Part shown: one piece after another, positions 34,558-41,982 of the stretch
Position numbering within the stretch: the stretch's first letter is position 1
Layout: each line of letters begins with the position of its first letter
NCBI GenBank assembly: GCA_035533215.1
Contig: DATLUG010000012.1
Coordinates: forward strand, 1-41,982
DNA from: DAHUZL01 sp035533215
Lineage (GTDB): Bacteria > Chloroflexota > Dormibacteria > Aeolococcales > Bog-877
Reading direction: 5' to 3'
DNA: 41,982 bases
Program-made: the position numbers and the translations under genes
The notes under the pieces: model-generated
What the model was told of the DNA's origin: nothing
Database searches by the model: none
What the model saw: the letters and a program-made list of their open reading frames with translations, nothing else

Positions 34558-35949
34558 GTGTTCGTCGACGACGTCGTGGTCGAGGTTGCGGCCGGTCGCG
34601 GGGGCGCCGGCGCGACCAGCTTCCGACGCGAGAAGTTCGTCCCCCAGGGGGGCCCCGACGGCGGCGACGGCGGCCGTGGCGGCGACGTGCTGGTGGTGGC
34701 CGATCCCCACCTCACCTCGCTCCAGGCGTATCAGACGGCGCGGCGGTTCCGGGCCGGGGACGGACGGGCCGGTGGGGGCGCCCACAAGCACGGGGCCGAC
34801 GGGGCCGACCGCAGGCTGTTGGTCCCGGTCGGGACGGTGGTCAGCGATGTCGGCGACGGCTCGCTGCTGGGCGACGTCGACCGCCCCGGGACGGCGGTCC
34901 TGGTCGCCCGCGGCGGCCGTGGCGGCCGCGGCAATGCCGCCTTCGCGACGTCGGTCCAGCGGGCGCCCCGGCTGCGCGAGCTGGGGGAGCCGGGGACGGG
35001 CCGCACGGTGCGGCTGGAGCTGAAGGTGATCGCCGACCTGGGCCTGGTCGGGCTGCCCAACTGCGGCAAGTCGACGCTGCTGGCGGCGTGGACCGGGGCC
35101 CATCCCAAGATCGGGGACTACCCCTTCACCACCCTCAGCCCCAACCTCGGGGTGGCCGAGCTCGCGGGCGGCCGTGCGATCGTGGTGGCCGACGTCCCCG
35201 GGCTGATCGAGGGCGCGCACGAGGGGCTCGGACTGGGGATCGCCTTCCTGCGCCACCTGGAGCGGACCCGGGTGCTGGTCCACCTCGTCGATGCCACCCT
35301 CCCCCTGGAGGAGGCCGTGGGCGGTGCCCGCGCGGTCGCCTCGGAGCTGGCCGCCCACAGCCCCGAGCTGGCCGCCAAGCCCCGCCTGCTCGCCCTCAGC
35401 AAGGTCGACGCCGTCACCGGAGCGGAGCTCGGGGCCCTGCGCCGGGGAATGGCGCGGGCCTTTCCGCAGGCTCCCGCCCCCCACGCCGTGTCCGCCCGGA
35501 CCGGGGCCGGCTGCGCCGACCTCCTGGGTGCGGCGGGAGCGGTGGTGGCTGGCGACGGCGCGGCGGGGGCCACCGGCCCCGCCGCGGCAGCGGCGTCGGC
35601 GGTGGGTCCGGAGGTGAGCGCGCGCAGCCGGCGCGGGGCGCGCCGGGCGGCCGCCCCGGATGGCCAGCCGACCTTCCGCCTCTACCAGGGGCCGCCGGCC
35701 CGGGGGGCGGCCGCGGTCGTCCACCGGAGCGACCTTGGCTTCGTGGTGACGGACCCGGCCCTGGTCCGGGCCGTCGTCATGACCGACCTCGACGACGCCG
35801 AGGGGACGCTGCGGCTCCAGCGCCGACTGCGACGTGCCGGGGTGGAGGCGGAGCTGCGACGGCTGGGTGCGGTCTCGGGCGACACCGTCCAGATCGGCGA
35901 CCAGGCGTTCACCTTCGTGCCGGACCCCGACCCGGGCGCGGGGGGCTGA
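34558..35949 (+). CDS. obgE: Obg-family GTPase ObgE/CgtA
   Basis: A 463-residue Obg GTPase involved in 50S assembly and stress control. The glycine-rich Obg fold comes first (FVDDVVVEVAAGRGGAGATS, GGPDGGDGGRGGDVLVVADP, RGGRGGRGNAAFATS). The G domain has G1 GLPNCGKST (usual PNAGKST), switch I DYPFTTLSPNLGV, G3 DVPGLIEGAHEGLGLG, G4 SKVD in place of NKxD, and G5 SARTGAG. After an Ala/Gly-rich linker the C-terminal OCT domain is present (FRLYQGPPARGAAAVVHRSD, RRLRRAGVEAELRRLG, VQIGDQAFTF), an Actinobacteria/Firmicutes-type feature. Start GTG 34558 gives the standard FVDDV N-terminus; its ribosome-binding site is weak. Confidence 0.96.
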   Translation: MFVDDVVVEVAAGRGGAGATSFRREKFVPQGGPDGGDGGRGGDVLVVADPHLTSLQAYQTARRFRAGDGRAGGGAHKHGADGADRRLLVPVGTVVSDVGDGSLLGDVDRPGTAVLVARGGRGGRGNAAFATSVQRAPRLRELGEPGTGRTVRLELKVIADLGLVGLPNCGKSTLLAAWTGAHPKIGDYPFTTLSPNLGVAELAGGRAIVVADVPGLIEGAHEGLGLGIAFLRHLERTRVLVHLVDATLPLEEAVGGARAVASELAAHSPELAAKPRLLALSKVDAVTGAELGALRRGMARAFPQAPAPHAVSARTGAGCADLLGAAGAVVAGDGAAGATGPAAAAASAVGPEVSARSRRGARRAAAPDGQPTFRLYQGPPARGAAAVVHRSDLGFVVTDPALVRAVVMTDLDDAEGTLRLQRRLRRAGVEAELRRLGAVSGDTVQIGDQAFTFVPDPDPGAGG

Positions 35950-35950
35950 G

Positions 35951-36604
35951 GTGGGCAGGGAGGTGGTGCTCCTGGGCGGCACCTTCGACCCGGTTCACGA
36001 CGGCCACGTGGTCGCCGCCGGGGCGCTGCGGGCGGCCGTCGGCGCCGCCGCCGCCTGGCTGGTGCCCAGCGCCGTCCCGCCCCACCGCCGTCCGCCGGTG
36101 GCCTCCGCCGCCGATCGCCTGGAGCTGGTGCGGCTGGCGGTCACCGCCGAGCCCGGTCTGCTCGCCTGCGACCGCGAGGTGGTGCGCGGCGGGGTCTCCT
36201 ACACGGTGGACACCGTCGCCGACCTGCAGGGGCGCGACCCGGACACCCGATTCTGGCTGGCCCTGGGCGCGGACGCCGCCCGCAGCCTGGCGGGGTGGGA
36301 GCGGGCAGGCGAGCTGGCGCGCCGGGTCCGATTCCTCCTCTACGACCGCCCTGGAGTCGCCCCCCTCGACCCGGGTGCGCTCGCCGGGATCCTGGTCCCG
36401 GGCGGATGGGAGCGGGCCGCGATCGCGGTCCCCGCCATCAGCGCCACCCAGGTGCGGGCACGGCTGGCCCGCGGTGACGCCTGCGACGACGTCCTGCCAC
36501 CGCCGGTCGCCGCCCACATCGCCGCGCGCGGCTGGTACCGGTCCCCGGGCGGAAAGGGGCCCGCGCTGCCCCGGTCCCGATCGGAGCCCGGTCGGGTGGG
36601 ATAA
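35951..36604 (+). CDS. nadD: Nicotinate-nucleotide adenylyltransferase
   Basis: A 217-residue nucleotidyltransferase that forms deamido-NAD from nicotinate mononucleotide and ATP. The N-terminal signature VVLLGGTFDPVHDGHVVAAG contains the HxGH-type motif (HDGH), SAVPPHRRPPVASAADRLEL is the NadD-specific segment, FWLALGADAARSLAGWERAG matches the conserved GaD....l..W motif, and ISATQVRARLARG is the C-terminal ATP motif. GTG 35951 begins one base after the obgE stop, so translation is probably coupled. A tail of about 20 residues follows the core. Confidence 0.95.
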   Translation: MGREVVLLGGTFDPVHDGHVVAAGALRAAVGAAAAWLVPSAVPPHRRPPVASAADRLELVRLAVTAEPGLLACDREVVRGGVSYTVDTVADLQGRDPDTRFWLALGADAARSLAGWERAGELARRVRFLLYDRPGVAPLDPGALAGILVPGGWERAAIAVPAISATQVRARLARGDACDDVLPPPVAAHIAARGWYRSPGGKGPALPRSRSEPGRVG

Positions 36605-36605
36605 T
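36600..36605 (+). promoter_or_regulatory. -10 box of a possibly leaderless rsfS transcript
   Basis: GATAAT straddles the nadD stop region and ends eight bases before the rsfS GTG, the spacing expected when transcription begins at or next to the start codon. There is no ribosome-binding site before the GTG, consistent with a leaderless message or with coupling from nadD. Confidence 0.45.
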
Positions 36606-36613
36606 CGCGGCCC

Positions 36614-36991
36614 GTGACGCCCCTGCAGCTCAGCCGGCTCATCGCCGACGCCGCCCTCGACCGTAAGGCGCGCGAGGTGGTGCGCATCGATGTCAGGGGC
36701 CGCACCGCCATCGCCGACTACTTCGTCATCTGCGAGGGCGACACCGACCGCCAGGTGCGCGCGATCGCCGATGCCATCCTGGAGGAGGCGCGGCGGCAGC
36801 GGATCTCCCCGCTGTCCACGACTGGGCAGGAGGAGGGCTCCTGGGCCTGCCTCGACTTCGACAGTGTCATCGGCCATGTCTTCGTCCCCGGTGAGCGCGC
36901 CTACTACGACCTGGAGGGCCTGTGGGGGCCGGCTCGGGCGGTGCGGCCCCGCGCCCCCCGGCCGGCCGCCCCGGCGGTGCCCGACGGCTGA
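36614..36991 (+). CDS. rsfS: Ribosomal silencing factor RsfS
   Basis: A 125-residue RsfS/Iojap protein. The core motifs are AREVVRIDVRGRTAIADYFVI, CEGDTDRQVRAIADAILEEA and SWACLDFDSVIGHVFVPGERA-YYDLEGLWG. It binds L14 on the 50S subunit and blocks subunit joining when nutrients run low. GTG 36614 is the only reasonable start (LQLSRLIADAALDRKA is the usual N-terminal helix). It closes the rplU-to-rsfS cluster and is convergent with the penicillin-binding protein gene; only 90 bases separate the stops. Confidence 0.94.
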   Translation: MTPLQLSRLIADAALDRKAREVVRIDVRGRTAIADYFVICEGDTDRQVRAIADAILEEARRQRISPLSTTGQEEGSWACLDFDSVIGHVFVPGERAYYDLEGLWGPARAVRPRAPRPAAPAVPDG

Positions 36992-37081
36992 GGCCGGCAC
37001 CCCGGCCGCGCGGGCGCGGGCGGGCGGCACCCGCCCCGCCGAGCGGCCGCGGTCAGGCGCTCGGGGCGGCCCCCCTCGGCG

Positions 37082-39250
37082 TCACCCCGCCGACCCCGCC
37101 GGTGGACAGACGCCGTTCCAATCGCTGAGATAGGCGGTGGGGCAGGGGTAGTCGGCGTAGGCGGTGGCCAGGGTGCTGGGCAGGTAGAAGTCGGCTCCCG
37201 AGCCGTAGCCGACCTGGACCACGTCGCCGGGCTTGTGGTACCAGAGGTGGGTTCGGCCCTGCAGCGCCACCTGCATGAACGACTGCCAGAGCGGGGCGGC
37301 GCCGGTGATCCCGGAGGTGACCCCCGCCAACGGCGCCCCGTCGGGGTTGCCGACCCACAGGGCGGTGAGGAGCTGGGGGGTCCACCCCACCGTCCAGTTG
37401 TCCTCGATGTCGGGGCTGTAGGCGCCGCTGGCGGTCTGCAGGTCGGTGGTGCCGGTCTTGGCCGCCACCTTGCGCCCGGTGAGGGTGAGGTGGCTGTAGA
37501 GGCCGAACTCCTGGATGCGGTTCTGGTTGTTGGACAGCATCTCGTTCATGATGTAGGCGACCGCCGGTGAGACCACCTGGACCGAGTTCTGGGCGGGGTC
37601 GTACTGGTAGAGGGGCCGGCCGTCGCTCACCACCCTCAGGATCGCGGTGGGCTGGTGCAGGACGCCGCCGCTGGCGAGCACCGAGGCGCCGGTGGCGAGC
37701 TGGAGCTCGGTGATGCCCTGGCCGAGGCCGCCCAGGGTGAGCGCCGGCCCGTAGCTGTTGCCGGGCTGCAGCAGCGAGGTGACCCCCATCCGCTCCGCCA
37801 TGCTCGCCACCACCGGCAGCCCCAGCGCCATCTCCACCTTGACCGCGGGGATGTTGAAGGAGTCGCCCAGGCACCGCTGCACCGGGCAGATTCCGTGGTA
37901 GGTGAAGTCGTAGTTGTGGGGGCTGTATCCATTGATGTCGATGGGGGCGTCCAGCACCGGGGTGGTCATGGTGAACTCGCCGGAGGCGATCGCGGCGGTG
38001 TAGGTGAAGAGCTTGAAGGTGGACCCGGGCCGCCGCGGGGTGGTGGTCATGTTGATCTGCCCCCAGGGCCCGTTGTCGTTGTTGGTCCCCACCATCGCCA
38101 GCACCTCGCCGTCGCGGGGGTCGAGGGAGACCAGCGCCGAGTCGCGGATGTTGAACCCGGAGGCGAGCTGGGCTCGGGTGGCCCGGTTCTGGAGCACCCC
38201 CTGGGCGAGCAGCTGGTCGTGGAGGTCGAGCGAGGTGACGATGGTCCAGCCACCGGGGTTGAGATACGCCTCCCCGAACTGCTGGCGCAGCTGGCTCACC
38301 GCGTAGGCGACGAAGTCGGGCGCCCGGTGGGGCTCGCTGTCCTGCCAGCTGTGGTAGGTGAGGGGCTCGGCGAAGGCGCGCGCCGACTGCGCCGCCGAGA
38401 TGTAGTGGTTGGCCACCATCGCCTCCAGCACCACCTGCTGGCGCTGCTTGGCGTAGTTGGGGCCGTGGCCCCCGACGTAGTTGAGCGGGTCGAACAGGGT
38501 GGGGGCGTTGGGCACCCCGGCCAGCATGCTCGCCTGGGCGAGGTCCAGGCGGCTGGCGGGGATGTGGAAGTAGAGCTCGGCGGCGGTGCCGATGCCGATC
38601 GACTGGTTCCCGAAGTCGATCCGGTTGAGGTACATCTGCATGATCTGGTTGCGGGTGAAGCGCTGCGAGATCTGGGCCCCGAGGAGGAGCTCGCGCACCT
38701 TGTACGAGAGCGACTGGTTGTCGGACAGGAAGGAGATCTTGGCGAGGAGCTCGGGGATGGTGCTGGCGCCCTGGAGGCTGTGCCGGTTGAGCACGTCGTG
38801 GAGGCCGGCCTCGATCAGGCGGGGAAGGTCGGTGCCCCCCACCACGGCGTTGCCGGTCTGGTAGAAGTGGCGGTCCTCGACGGCGACGGTGGCCTCCACC
38901 GCATACCGGCTGATCGCCCGCAGGGGGACGTGGATGTGGTGGACCCCCGGCTGGTGCAGGACCGCCAGCAGGACCCCGTCCTGGGAGTAGAGGTAGCTGT
39001 CCCGCGGCGGCCCCATCCGCAGGAGTCCCGCCACCCGCGGCAGCCCGGCCTCGTAGGAGGCGTAGACGATGGCGGCGCCGGCGACCGCGATCACCCCGAG
39101 CAGCACCGCCATCCCGGCCAGCCAGCCGATCAGCCGCAGGGCCCGGTGGCGCGGGACCGGCTTCCCCCGGGACGGCGACCCCGGCCGGCGCAGGCCCGCC
39201 CGCACCGGCCTCCTCCGCGCCGCCGTCTCGGCCTGCAGTCGTTCGCGCAT
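37082..39250 (-). CDS. Class A penicillin-binding protein (transglycosylase/transpeptidase)
   Basis: A 722-residue bifunctional PBP. A basic cytoplasmic tail is followed by one membrane anchor (LRLIGWLAGMAVLLGVIAVA at about 40-66). The GT51 domain begins VEATVAVEDRHFYQTGN with the catalytic Glu, then a divergent second motif (LQGASTIPELLAK instead of QGGSTITQQLAK), then YKVRELLLGAQISQRFTRNQ and IMQMYLNRIDFGNQSIGIG. The transpeptidase domain has RRPGSTFKLFTYTA (SxxK), SFNIPAVK (SxN) and KTGTTD (KTG), so beta-lactam-sensitive cross-linking should be active. It builds peptidoglycan outside the membrane. ATG 39250 places the anchor correctly. The altered second glycosyltransferase motif may weaken polymerisation. 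Confidence 0.95.
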   Translation of the reverse strand: MRERLQAETAARRRPVRAGLRRPGSPSRGKPVPRHRALRLIGWLAGMAVLLGVIAVAGAAIVYASYEAGLPRVAGLLRMGPPRDSYLYSQDGVLLAVLHQPGVHHIHVPLRAISRYAVEATVAVEDRHFYQTGNAVVGGTDLPRLIEAGLHDVLNRHSLQGASTIPELLAKISFLSDNQSLSYKVRELLLGAQISQRFTRNQIMQMYLNRIDFGNQSIGIGTAAELYFHIPASRLDLAQASMLAGVPNAPTLFDPLNYVGGHGPNYAKQRQQVVLEAMVANHYISAAQSARAFAEPLTYHSWQDSEPHRAPDFVAYAVSQLRQQFGEAYLNPGGWTIVTSLDLHDQLLAQGVLQNRATRAQLASGFNIRDSALVSLDPRDGEVLAMVGTNNDNGPWGQINMTTTPRRPGSTFKLFTYTAAIASGEFTMTTPVLDAPIDINGYSPHNYDFTYHGICPVQRCLGDSFNIPAVKVEMALGLPVVASMAERMGVTSLLQPGNSYGPALTLGGLGQGITELQLATGASVLASGGVLHQPTAILRVVSDGRPLYQYDPAQNSVQVVSPAVAYIMNEMLSNNQNRIQEFGLYSHLTLTGRKVAAKTGTTDLQTASGAYSPDIEDNWTVGWTPQLLTALWVGNPDGAPLAGVTSGITGAAPLWQSFMQVALQGRTHLWYHKPGDVVQVGYGSGADFYLPSTLATAYADYPCPTAYLSDWNGVCPPAGSAG

Positions 39251-39604
39251 GGGCTCCGGGTTCGGCGGCCGTGCCGCGCGGTCAGGCCACGGCCGCCCGC
39301 CCGAGGTGGAGGCGGTCCGGGGGTCGCGCCCAGCCGGCGGGACCGGGCGGCATTATGGCAGGGTGCGGGCTGCGGTCTGCCGGTCGCAAGGTGGGGGCCG
39401 CCCTGCCGGTCCGGGGCCGTCGGGCGGCCCCCGCCGCTCACGGCCCGCGGACGACGTGACGCTGCGTGACGACTGTGTCCCGCCCTTTTACGAGCCGGCA
39501 ACCGACCGGCAGCGGCCGGCTGCGAGGGCTCCAAGACTTGGTATCCCTACGGGCGACAGGGCAGCCGGGCGGTCAGCGCCGCCCCCATGGGAAGTCGTCA
39601 GCAG
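39251..39604. promoter_or_regulatory. Divergent intergenic region, PBP and AAA+ genes
   Basis: This 354-base region must contain both promoters. On the minus strand CATAAT (39357-39352) is a candidate -10 for the PBP gene. Near 39456-39473 CGTGACG is repeated (ACGTGACGCTGCGTGACGAC), which could be a regulator site. On the plus strand the only start signal is GGGAAG ten bases before ATG 39605. Base composition dips in G+C near 39480-39495. Confidence 0.4.
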
Positions 39605-40924
39605 ATGTCAGCGATCCCCGTCTCCGCCACCGTCCCTCAGCCTCAGGTCGGGTTCCCCCCGATCCCGCAGAGCGCCCAGGAGACGGGGCTGCCCTTCTCG
39701 TTCGTCAACGACCTGGTCCTCAAGGTCCTCTACTTCAACGGCGGCATGCTCGGTCGCGACCTGGCCCGCCACGTCTGCCTGCCCTGGGTGATGGCCGGCG
39801 AGGTGCTGAAGAGCCTCAGCAACGAGGGCTACTGCGGCACCACCGGGGTGCGCGGGACGGTGGGCGACCACGAAGCGTTCGCCGAGGGCCTCCAGTACCT
39901 CATCACCGAGGCCGGCCGGGAGCGGGCCCGCGAGGTCCTGGAGCTGAGCCAGTACGCCGGCCCGGCGCCGGTGCCGCTGGACGTCTACATCGCGGTGGTC
40001 CGCCACCAGAGCCAGTACACCCCCACCATCACCCACCCGATGCTGCGTCAGGCGCTGGAGCACCTGGTGCTCGCGCCCAGCGTCTACCAGCGGCTCGGCC
40101 CCGGGCTCAGCGCCCGCCAGGCGATCTTCCTCTACGGCCCTCCCGGCAACGGCAAGACCACCATCGCCGACGCCTGCGCGGGCCTGCTCGGAGACCCGAT
40201 CTTCGTGCCCCATGCCCTCTACGTCCACGGTGAGGTGATCCGCCTGTTCGACCCCGTCCACCACCACCCGGTGGAGTGGGCGCTCCCCGCCCACGACACA
40301 CGGTGGATGCTCTGCCACCGACCGGTGGTGCGGGCGGGCGGCGAGCTCAACGGCCGGGAGCTGGAGCTCGGTTTCGACTCCCGGATGCGCTTCTACGAGG
40401 CGCCCCTCCAGCTCAAGGCCAACGGCGGCCTCTTCCTCATCGACGACTTCGGCCGGCAGTCGATCTCGCCGCGGGACCTGCTCAACCGCCTGATCGTCCC
40501 CCTGGAGGCCGGCTACGACTTTCTCAACATCGCCCGGGCCGGGACCACGGTGGCGGTGCCGTTCACCGAGATCCTGATGCTCTCCACCAACATCCAGCCC
40601 CGAGAGCTGGTCGACGAGGCCTTCCTGCGCCGGGTCCGCTACAAGGTCAAGGTCCCCAACCCCAGCGAGGCCGAGTACCGCGAGATCTTCCGCCGCATGT
40701 GTGCCAGCCGGCGGCTCGACTACGACGACGACATGGTGACGTACCTGATCGAGGAGCACTACCGCAAGCAGGGGCGCACCCTCCACGGTTGCCACCCCCG
40801 TGACCTCGTCGACCACCTCATCCACGGGGCCAACTACTTCGGGGTCCAGCCTGAGCTCTCCAAGGAGCTCCTGGACCACGCCGCCTCCGCCTACTTCGCC
40901 GACCTCACCGACGAGGACTACTGA
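39605..40924 (+). CDS. AAA+ ATPase with N-terminal winged-helix-like domain
   Basis: A protein of about 439 residues. Residues 30-115 look like a winged-helix module (FSFVNDLVLKVLYFNGGMLG, WVMAGEVLKSLSNEGYCGTT, LQYLITEAGRERAREVL). The AAA+ core follows with Walker A GPPGNGKTT at 178-186, a His-rich segment FDPVHHHPVEWALPAHDTRW, Walker B LFLIDDFGRQ at about 276-285, sensor 1 MLSTNIQP and an Arg-finger-like FLRRVRYKVKV. A C-terminal helical domain contains EYREIFRRMCASRRLDYDDD. Similar proteins are annotated only as ATPases; some lie near pilus or secretion genes, which are not present here. The start is either ATG 39605 or ATG 39587. Molecular role unknown. Confidence 0.8.
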   Translation: MSAIPVSATVPQPQVGFPPIPQSAQETGLPFSFVNDLVLKVLYFNGGMLGRDLARHVCLPWVMAGEVLKSLSNEGYCGTTGVRGTVGDHEAFAEGLQYLITEAGRERAREVLELSQYAGPAPVPLDVYIAVVRHQSQYTPTITHPMLRQALEHLVLAPSVYQRLGPGLSARQAIFLYGPPGNGKTTIADACAGLLGDPIFVPHALYVHGEVIRLFDPVHHHPVEWALPAHDTRWMLCHRPVVRAGGELNGRELELGFDSRMRFYEAPLQLKANGGLFLIDDFGRQSISPRDLLNRLIVPLEAGYDFLNIARAGTTVAVPFTEILMLSTNIQPRELVDEAFLRRVRYKVKVPNPSEAEYREIFRRMCASRRLDYDDDMVTYLIEEHYRKQGRTLHGCHPRDLVDHLIHGANYFGVQPELSKELLDHAASAYFADLTDEDY

Positions 40925-40930
40925 GCCCAG

Positions 40931-40956
40931 CGGCTGCCGGCGTTCGCCGGCAGCCG
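40931..40956 (+). terminator. Hairpin after the AAA+ gene
   Basis: CGGCTGCCGGC and GCCGGCAGCCG form a perfect 11-bp stem closed by the tetraloop GTTC, seven bases after the stop. No T-run follows, but its perfection and position support a terminator, shared with the convergent tRNA-Ala unit. Confidence 0.65.
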
Positions 40957-40990
40957 GGCGGCCCCCCCCACCGCGCGTCCGAGGGGGCTG

Positions 40991-41063
40991 TGGAGCGAAG
41001 GGGACTTGAACCCCTGACCTCTGCCGTGCGAGGGCAGCGCTCTCCCAGCTGAGCTATCGCCCC
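40991..41063 (-). tRNA. tRNA-Ala (anticodon CGC)
   Basis: A complete minus-strand cloverleaf: acceptor GGGGCGA with TCGCTCC and A73, D-arm GCTC/GAGC, anticodon stem CTGCC/GGCAG with loop CTCGCAC giving CGC (reads GCG), and T-arm GGGGTTCAAGTCCCC. The acceptor contains the G3-U70 pair recognised by AlaRS. CCA is not encoded. Confidence 0.95.
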
Positions 41064-41074
41064 GTGGAACCCCG

Positions 41075-41080
41075 AGTATA
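41075..41080 (-). promoter_or_regulatory. -10 box of tRNA-Ala
   Basis: TATACT on the minus strand lies 11 bases before the tRNA 5' end; TGCC immediately upstream gives a near TG extension. Transcription would start about five bases before the mature tRNA. Confidence 0.55.
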
Positions 41081-41162
41081 GGCAGGGCCGAGCGGCATCG
41101 GACCGCTGCGCCTCCCGGGCGAGGCCCCAGCCGATGGACCGCCGCTGGGGGGGTGGCCGGGC

Positions 41163-41258
41163 TCAGGTGCTGCGGCGCTGCCAGCGGGTCTTCTTGAGCA
41201 TCTTCTTGTGCTTGTGCTTGCGCATCTTCTTGCGCCGCTTCTTGATCACCGAGCCCAT
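41163..41258 (-). CDS. bS22-like (AURKAIP1/COX24-domain) ribosomal protein
   Basis: A 31-residue, extremely basic protein: MGSVIKKRRKKMRKHKHKKM followed by LKKTRWQRRST. This matches the tiny bS22 / COX24-domain proteins of actinobacterial small ribosomal subunits (MGSVIKKRRKRMxKKKHRKLLRRTRxQRR pattern), which bind 16S rRNA near the decoding centre. It is easily missed because of its size. TAGACT at 41355-41350 on the same strand is a good -10, giving a leader of about 85 bases. A weak AGAGG lies about 13 bases before the ATG. Codons are almost all AAG, CGC and CGG, as expected for a strongly expressed gene here. Confidence 0.9.
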   Translation of the reverse strand: MGSVIKKRRKKMRKHKHKKMLKKTRWQRRST

Positions 41259-41349
41259 GGGAAGACGGAAGACCTCTGTCGGGCCGCCCGGGGGCGACCG
41301 CCTGGCAAGCGGAATTTCGGCCGTCTCCGGCCGATCCCGCGTCCGCCGT

Positions 41350-41355
41350 AGTCTA
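41350..41355 (-). promoter_or_regulatory. -10 box for the bS22-like gene
   Basis: TAGACT on the minus strand, preceded by GGG rather than TG. It is one of several TA-N-ACT hexamers at promoter positions in this window. Confidence 0.45.
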
Positions 41356-41468
41356 CCCTCCGGTCCTGCGAGCCGTCAAACTCGGCTGGCGGCTCCGGCG
41401 TCGTCCGTCGGGTGACTGACGGAAGGGCCGGACGCGGCCACGGGCGCGGGCGGACCCGCACGGCCTGC

Positions 41469-41474
41469 CAGACT
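41469..41474 (+). promoter_or_regulatory. -10 box of a possibly leaderless HIT gene
   Basis: CAGACT ends eight bases before ATG 41483 and there is no purine-rich ribosome-binding site at normal spacing other than the GGGGG of the spacer, so transcription may begin at the start codon. Confidence 0.4.
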
Positions 41475-41482
41475 TGGGGGCG

Positions 41483-41980
41483 ATGGACCACCTCTGGGCG
41501 CCGTGGCGGATGAGCTACATCGGCGCGGCGGCCGGGCCGACCCCTCCGGCCTGCATCTTCTGCGTGCCCGGCGAGGAGGCCGGGGAGGACCGCGACCGGC
41601 TGATCGTCCACCGCGCCGAGGGCGCCTTCACCCTCCTCAACCGCTATCCGTACAACCCGGGCCATCTGATGGTCGCCGCCTACGGCCACGGTGGCGACCT
41701 CGCCCAGATGGACGTCAGTGCCTGGGGGGCGGTGGCGGCTGAGGTCCAGCTCGCCACCCGGGTGGTGGCCGAGACCCTCCGATGCGACGGCTTCAACGGC
41801 GGCTGGAACCAGGGCCGGGTGGCCGGCGCTGGCTTCGAGGGCCACCTCCACGTCCACCTGGTGCCCCGCTGGGCCGGCGACACCAACTTCATGCCGGTCC
41901 TGGCCGACGTCAAGGTGGTCCCGGAGCACCTCGACGTCACCCGGGACCGCCTGGCGGAGGCGTTCCGGGGGCGGTCCTGA
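41483..41980 (+). CDS. HIT-family hydrolase / Ap4A phosphorylase-like protein
   Basis: A 165-residue histidine-triad protein. It opens with MDHLWAPWRMSYI, the typical N-terminus of actinobacterial AP4A-phosphorylase-like HIT proteins, followed by a Cys pair CIFC at 24-27 that may bind zinc, LLNRYPYNPGHLMVAAYGH (usual l.n.yPynpGHlmV.P..H) and the triad HLHVHLVPRW at 121-130, where the second-last His is the nucleophile. These enzymes cleave dinucleoside polyphosphates or transfer nucleotides; the exact substrate is not predictable. ATG 41483 is preferred over TTG 41474 because of the conserved N-terminus. The stop lies three bases before the window end. Confidence 0.92.
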   Translation: MDHLWAPWRMSYIGAAAGPTPPACIFCVPGEEAGEDRDRLIVHRAEGAFTLLNRYPYNPGHLMVAAYGHGGDLAQMDVSAWGAVAAEVQLATRVVAETLRCDGFNGGWNQGRVAGAGFEGHLHVHLVPRWAGDTNFMPVLADVKVVPEHLDVTRDRLAEAFRGRS

Positions 41981-41982
41981 GG

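Noticed and set aside
32471..37100. A dispersed repeat related to GGCGTGACCCCGAGGGGC near 32473 and, inverted, near 37066-37090
   Set aside because: The two copies agree at only about two thirds of positions, which can arise by chance in DNA of this composition.

Overview
This is a very GC-rich window (by eye about 70-75% G+C, almost all third codon positions G or C) from a bacterial chromosome. Gene order (rplU-rpmA-obgE-nadD-rsfS and tig-clpP-clpX), a 31-residue bS22-like ribosomal protein, frequent GTG starts and several apparently leaderless genes suggest a high-GC Terrabacteria lineage, for example Dormibacterota, Chloroflexota or a deep actinobacterium. The lineage is inference; no 16S rRNA gene is present.

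Left part (1-9 kb). A 5'-truncated metallo-beta-lactamase/rhodanese fusion is followed by a minus-strand operon of NarL-type sensor kinase, response regulator and PP2C-like phosphatase, divergent from an MMPL-family exporter. Next come decayed SRPBCC and YjbR-like genes and a double-SIS sugar-phosphate isomerase-like gene with an overlapping 21-codon leader ORF.

Gene graveyard (9-17 kb). An ORF joins the N-terminus of an amino-acid-binding protein to the C-terminal half of its ABC ATPase. Then come an intact secreted beta-propeller-like gene, a C5 DNA methyltransferase pseudogene, a truncated companion nuclease-like ORF, an NTF2/SnoaL-like ORF, a DUF1772 fragment, a methyltransferase C-terminus with an internal stop, and a frameshifted VirD4/TraG-like coupling ATPase. 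The block ends next to the 3' end of a tRNA-Arg(ACG) gene, so it may be the footprint of an integrated element.

Housekeeping half (17-42 kb). Two small minus-strand genes lead to tRNA-Leu, tig, clpP, a stand-alone ClpX-type zinc-finger ORF overlapping clpX, then metE and valS. A four-gene membrane cassette resembles complex I / hydrogenase-4 membrane subunits, has no catalytic partner here and has lost the charged residues used for proton transfer. It is followed by maf, a lipoprotein gene, rplU-rpmA-obgE-nadD-rsfS, a convergent class A penicillin-binding protein, a divergent AAA+ ATPase, tRNA-Ala, the bS22-like gene and a HIT-family gene.

Together the intact genes cover protein quality control (trigger factor, ClpXP), translation (tRNAs, ValRS, L21, L27, bS22, ObgE, RsfS), methionine and NAD synthesis, nucleotide sanitation (Maf, HIT) and cell-wall synthesis. 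The most unusual items are the degenerate complex I-like cassette, the zinc-finger/clpX overlap, the fused ABC pseudogene and the decayed restriction-modification and conjugation genes.
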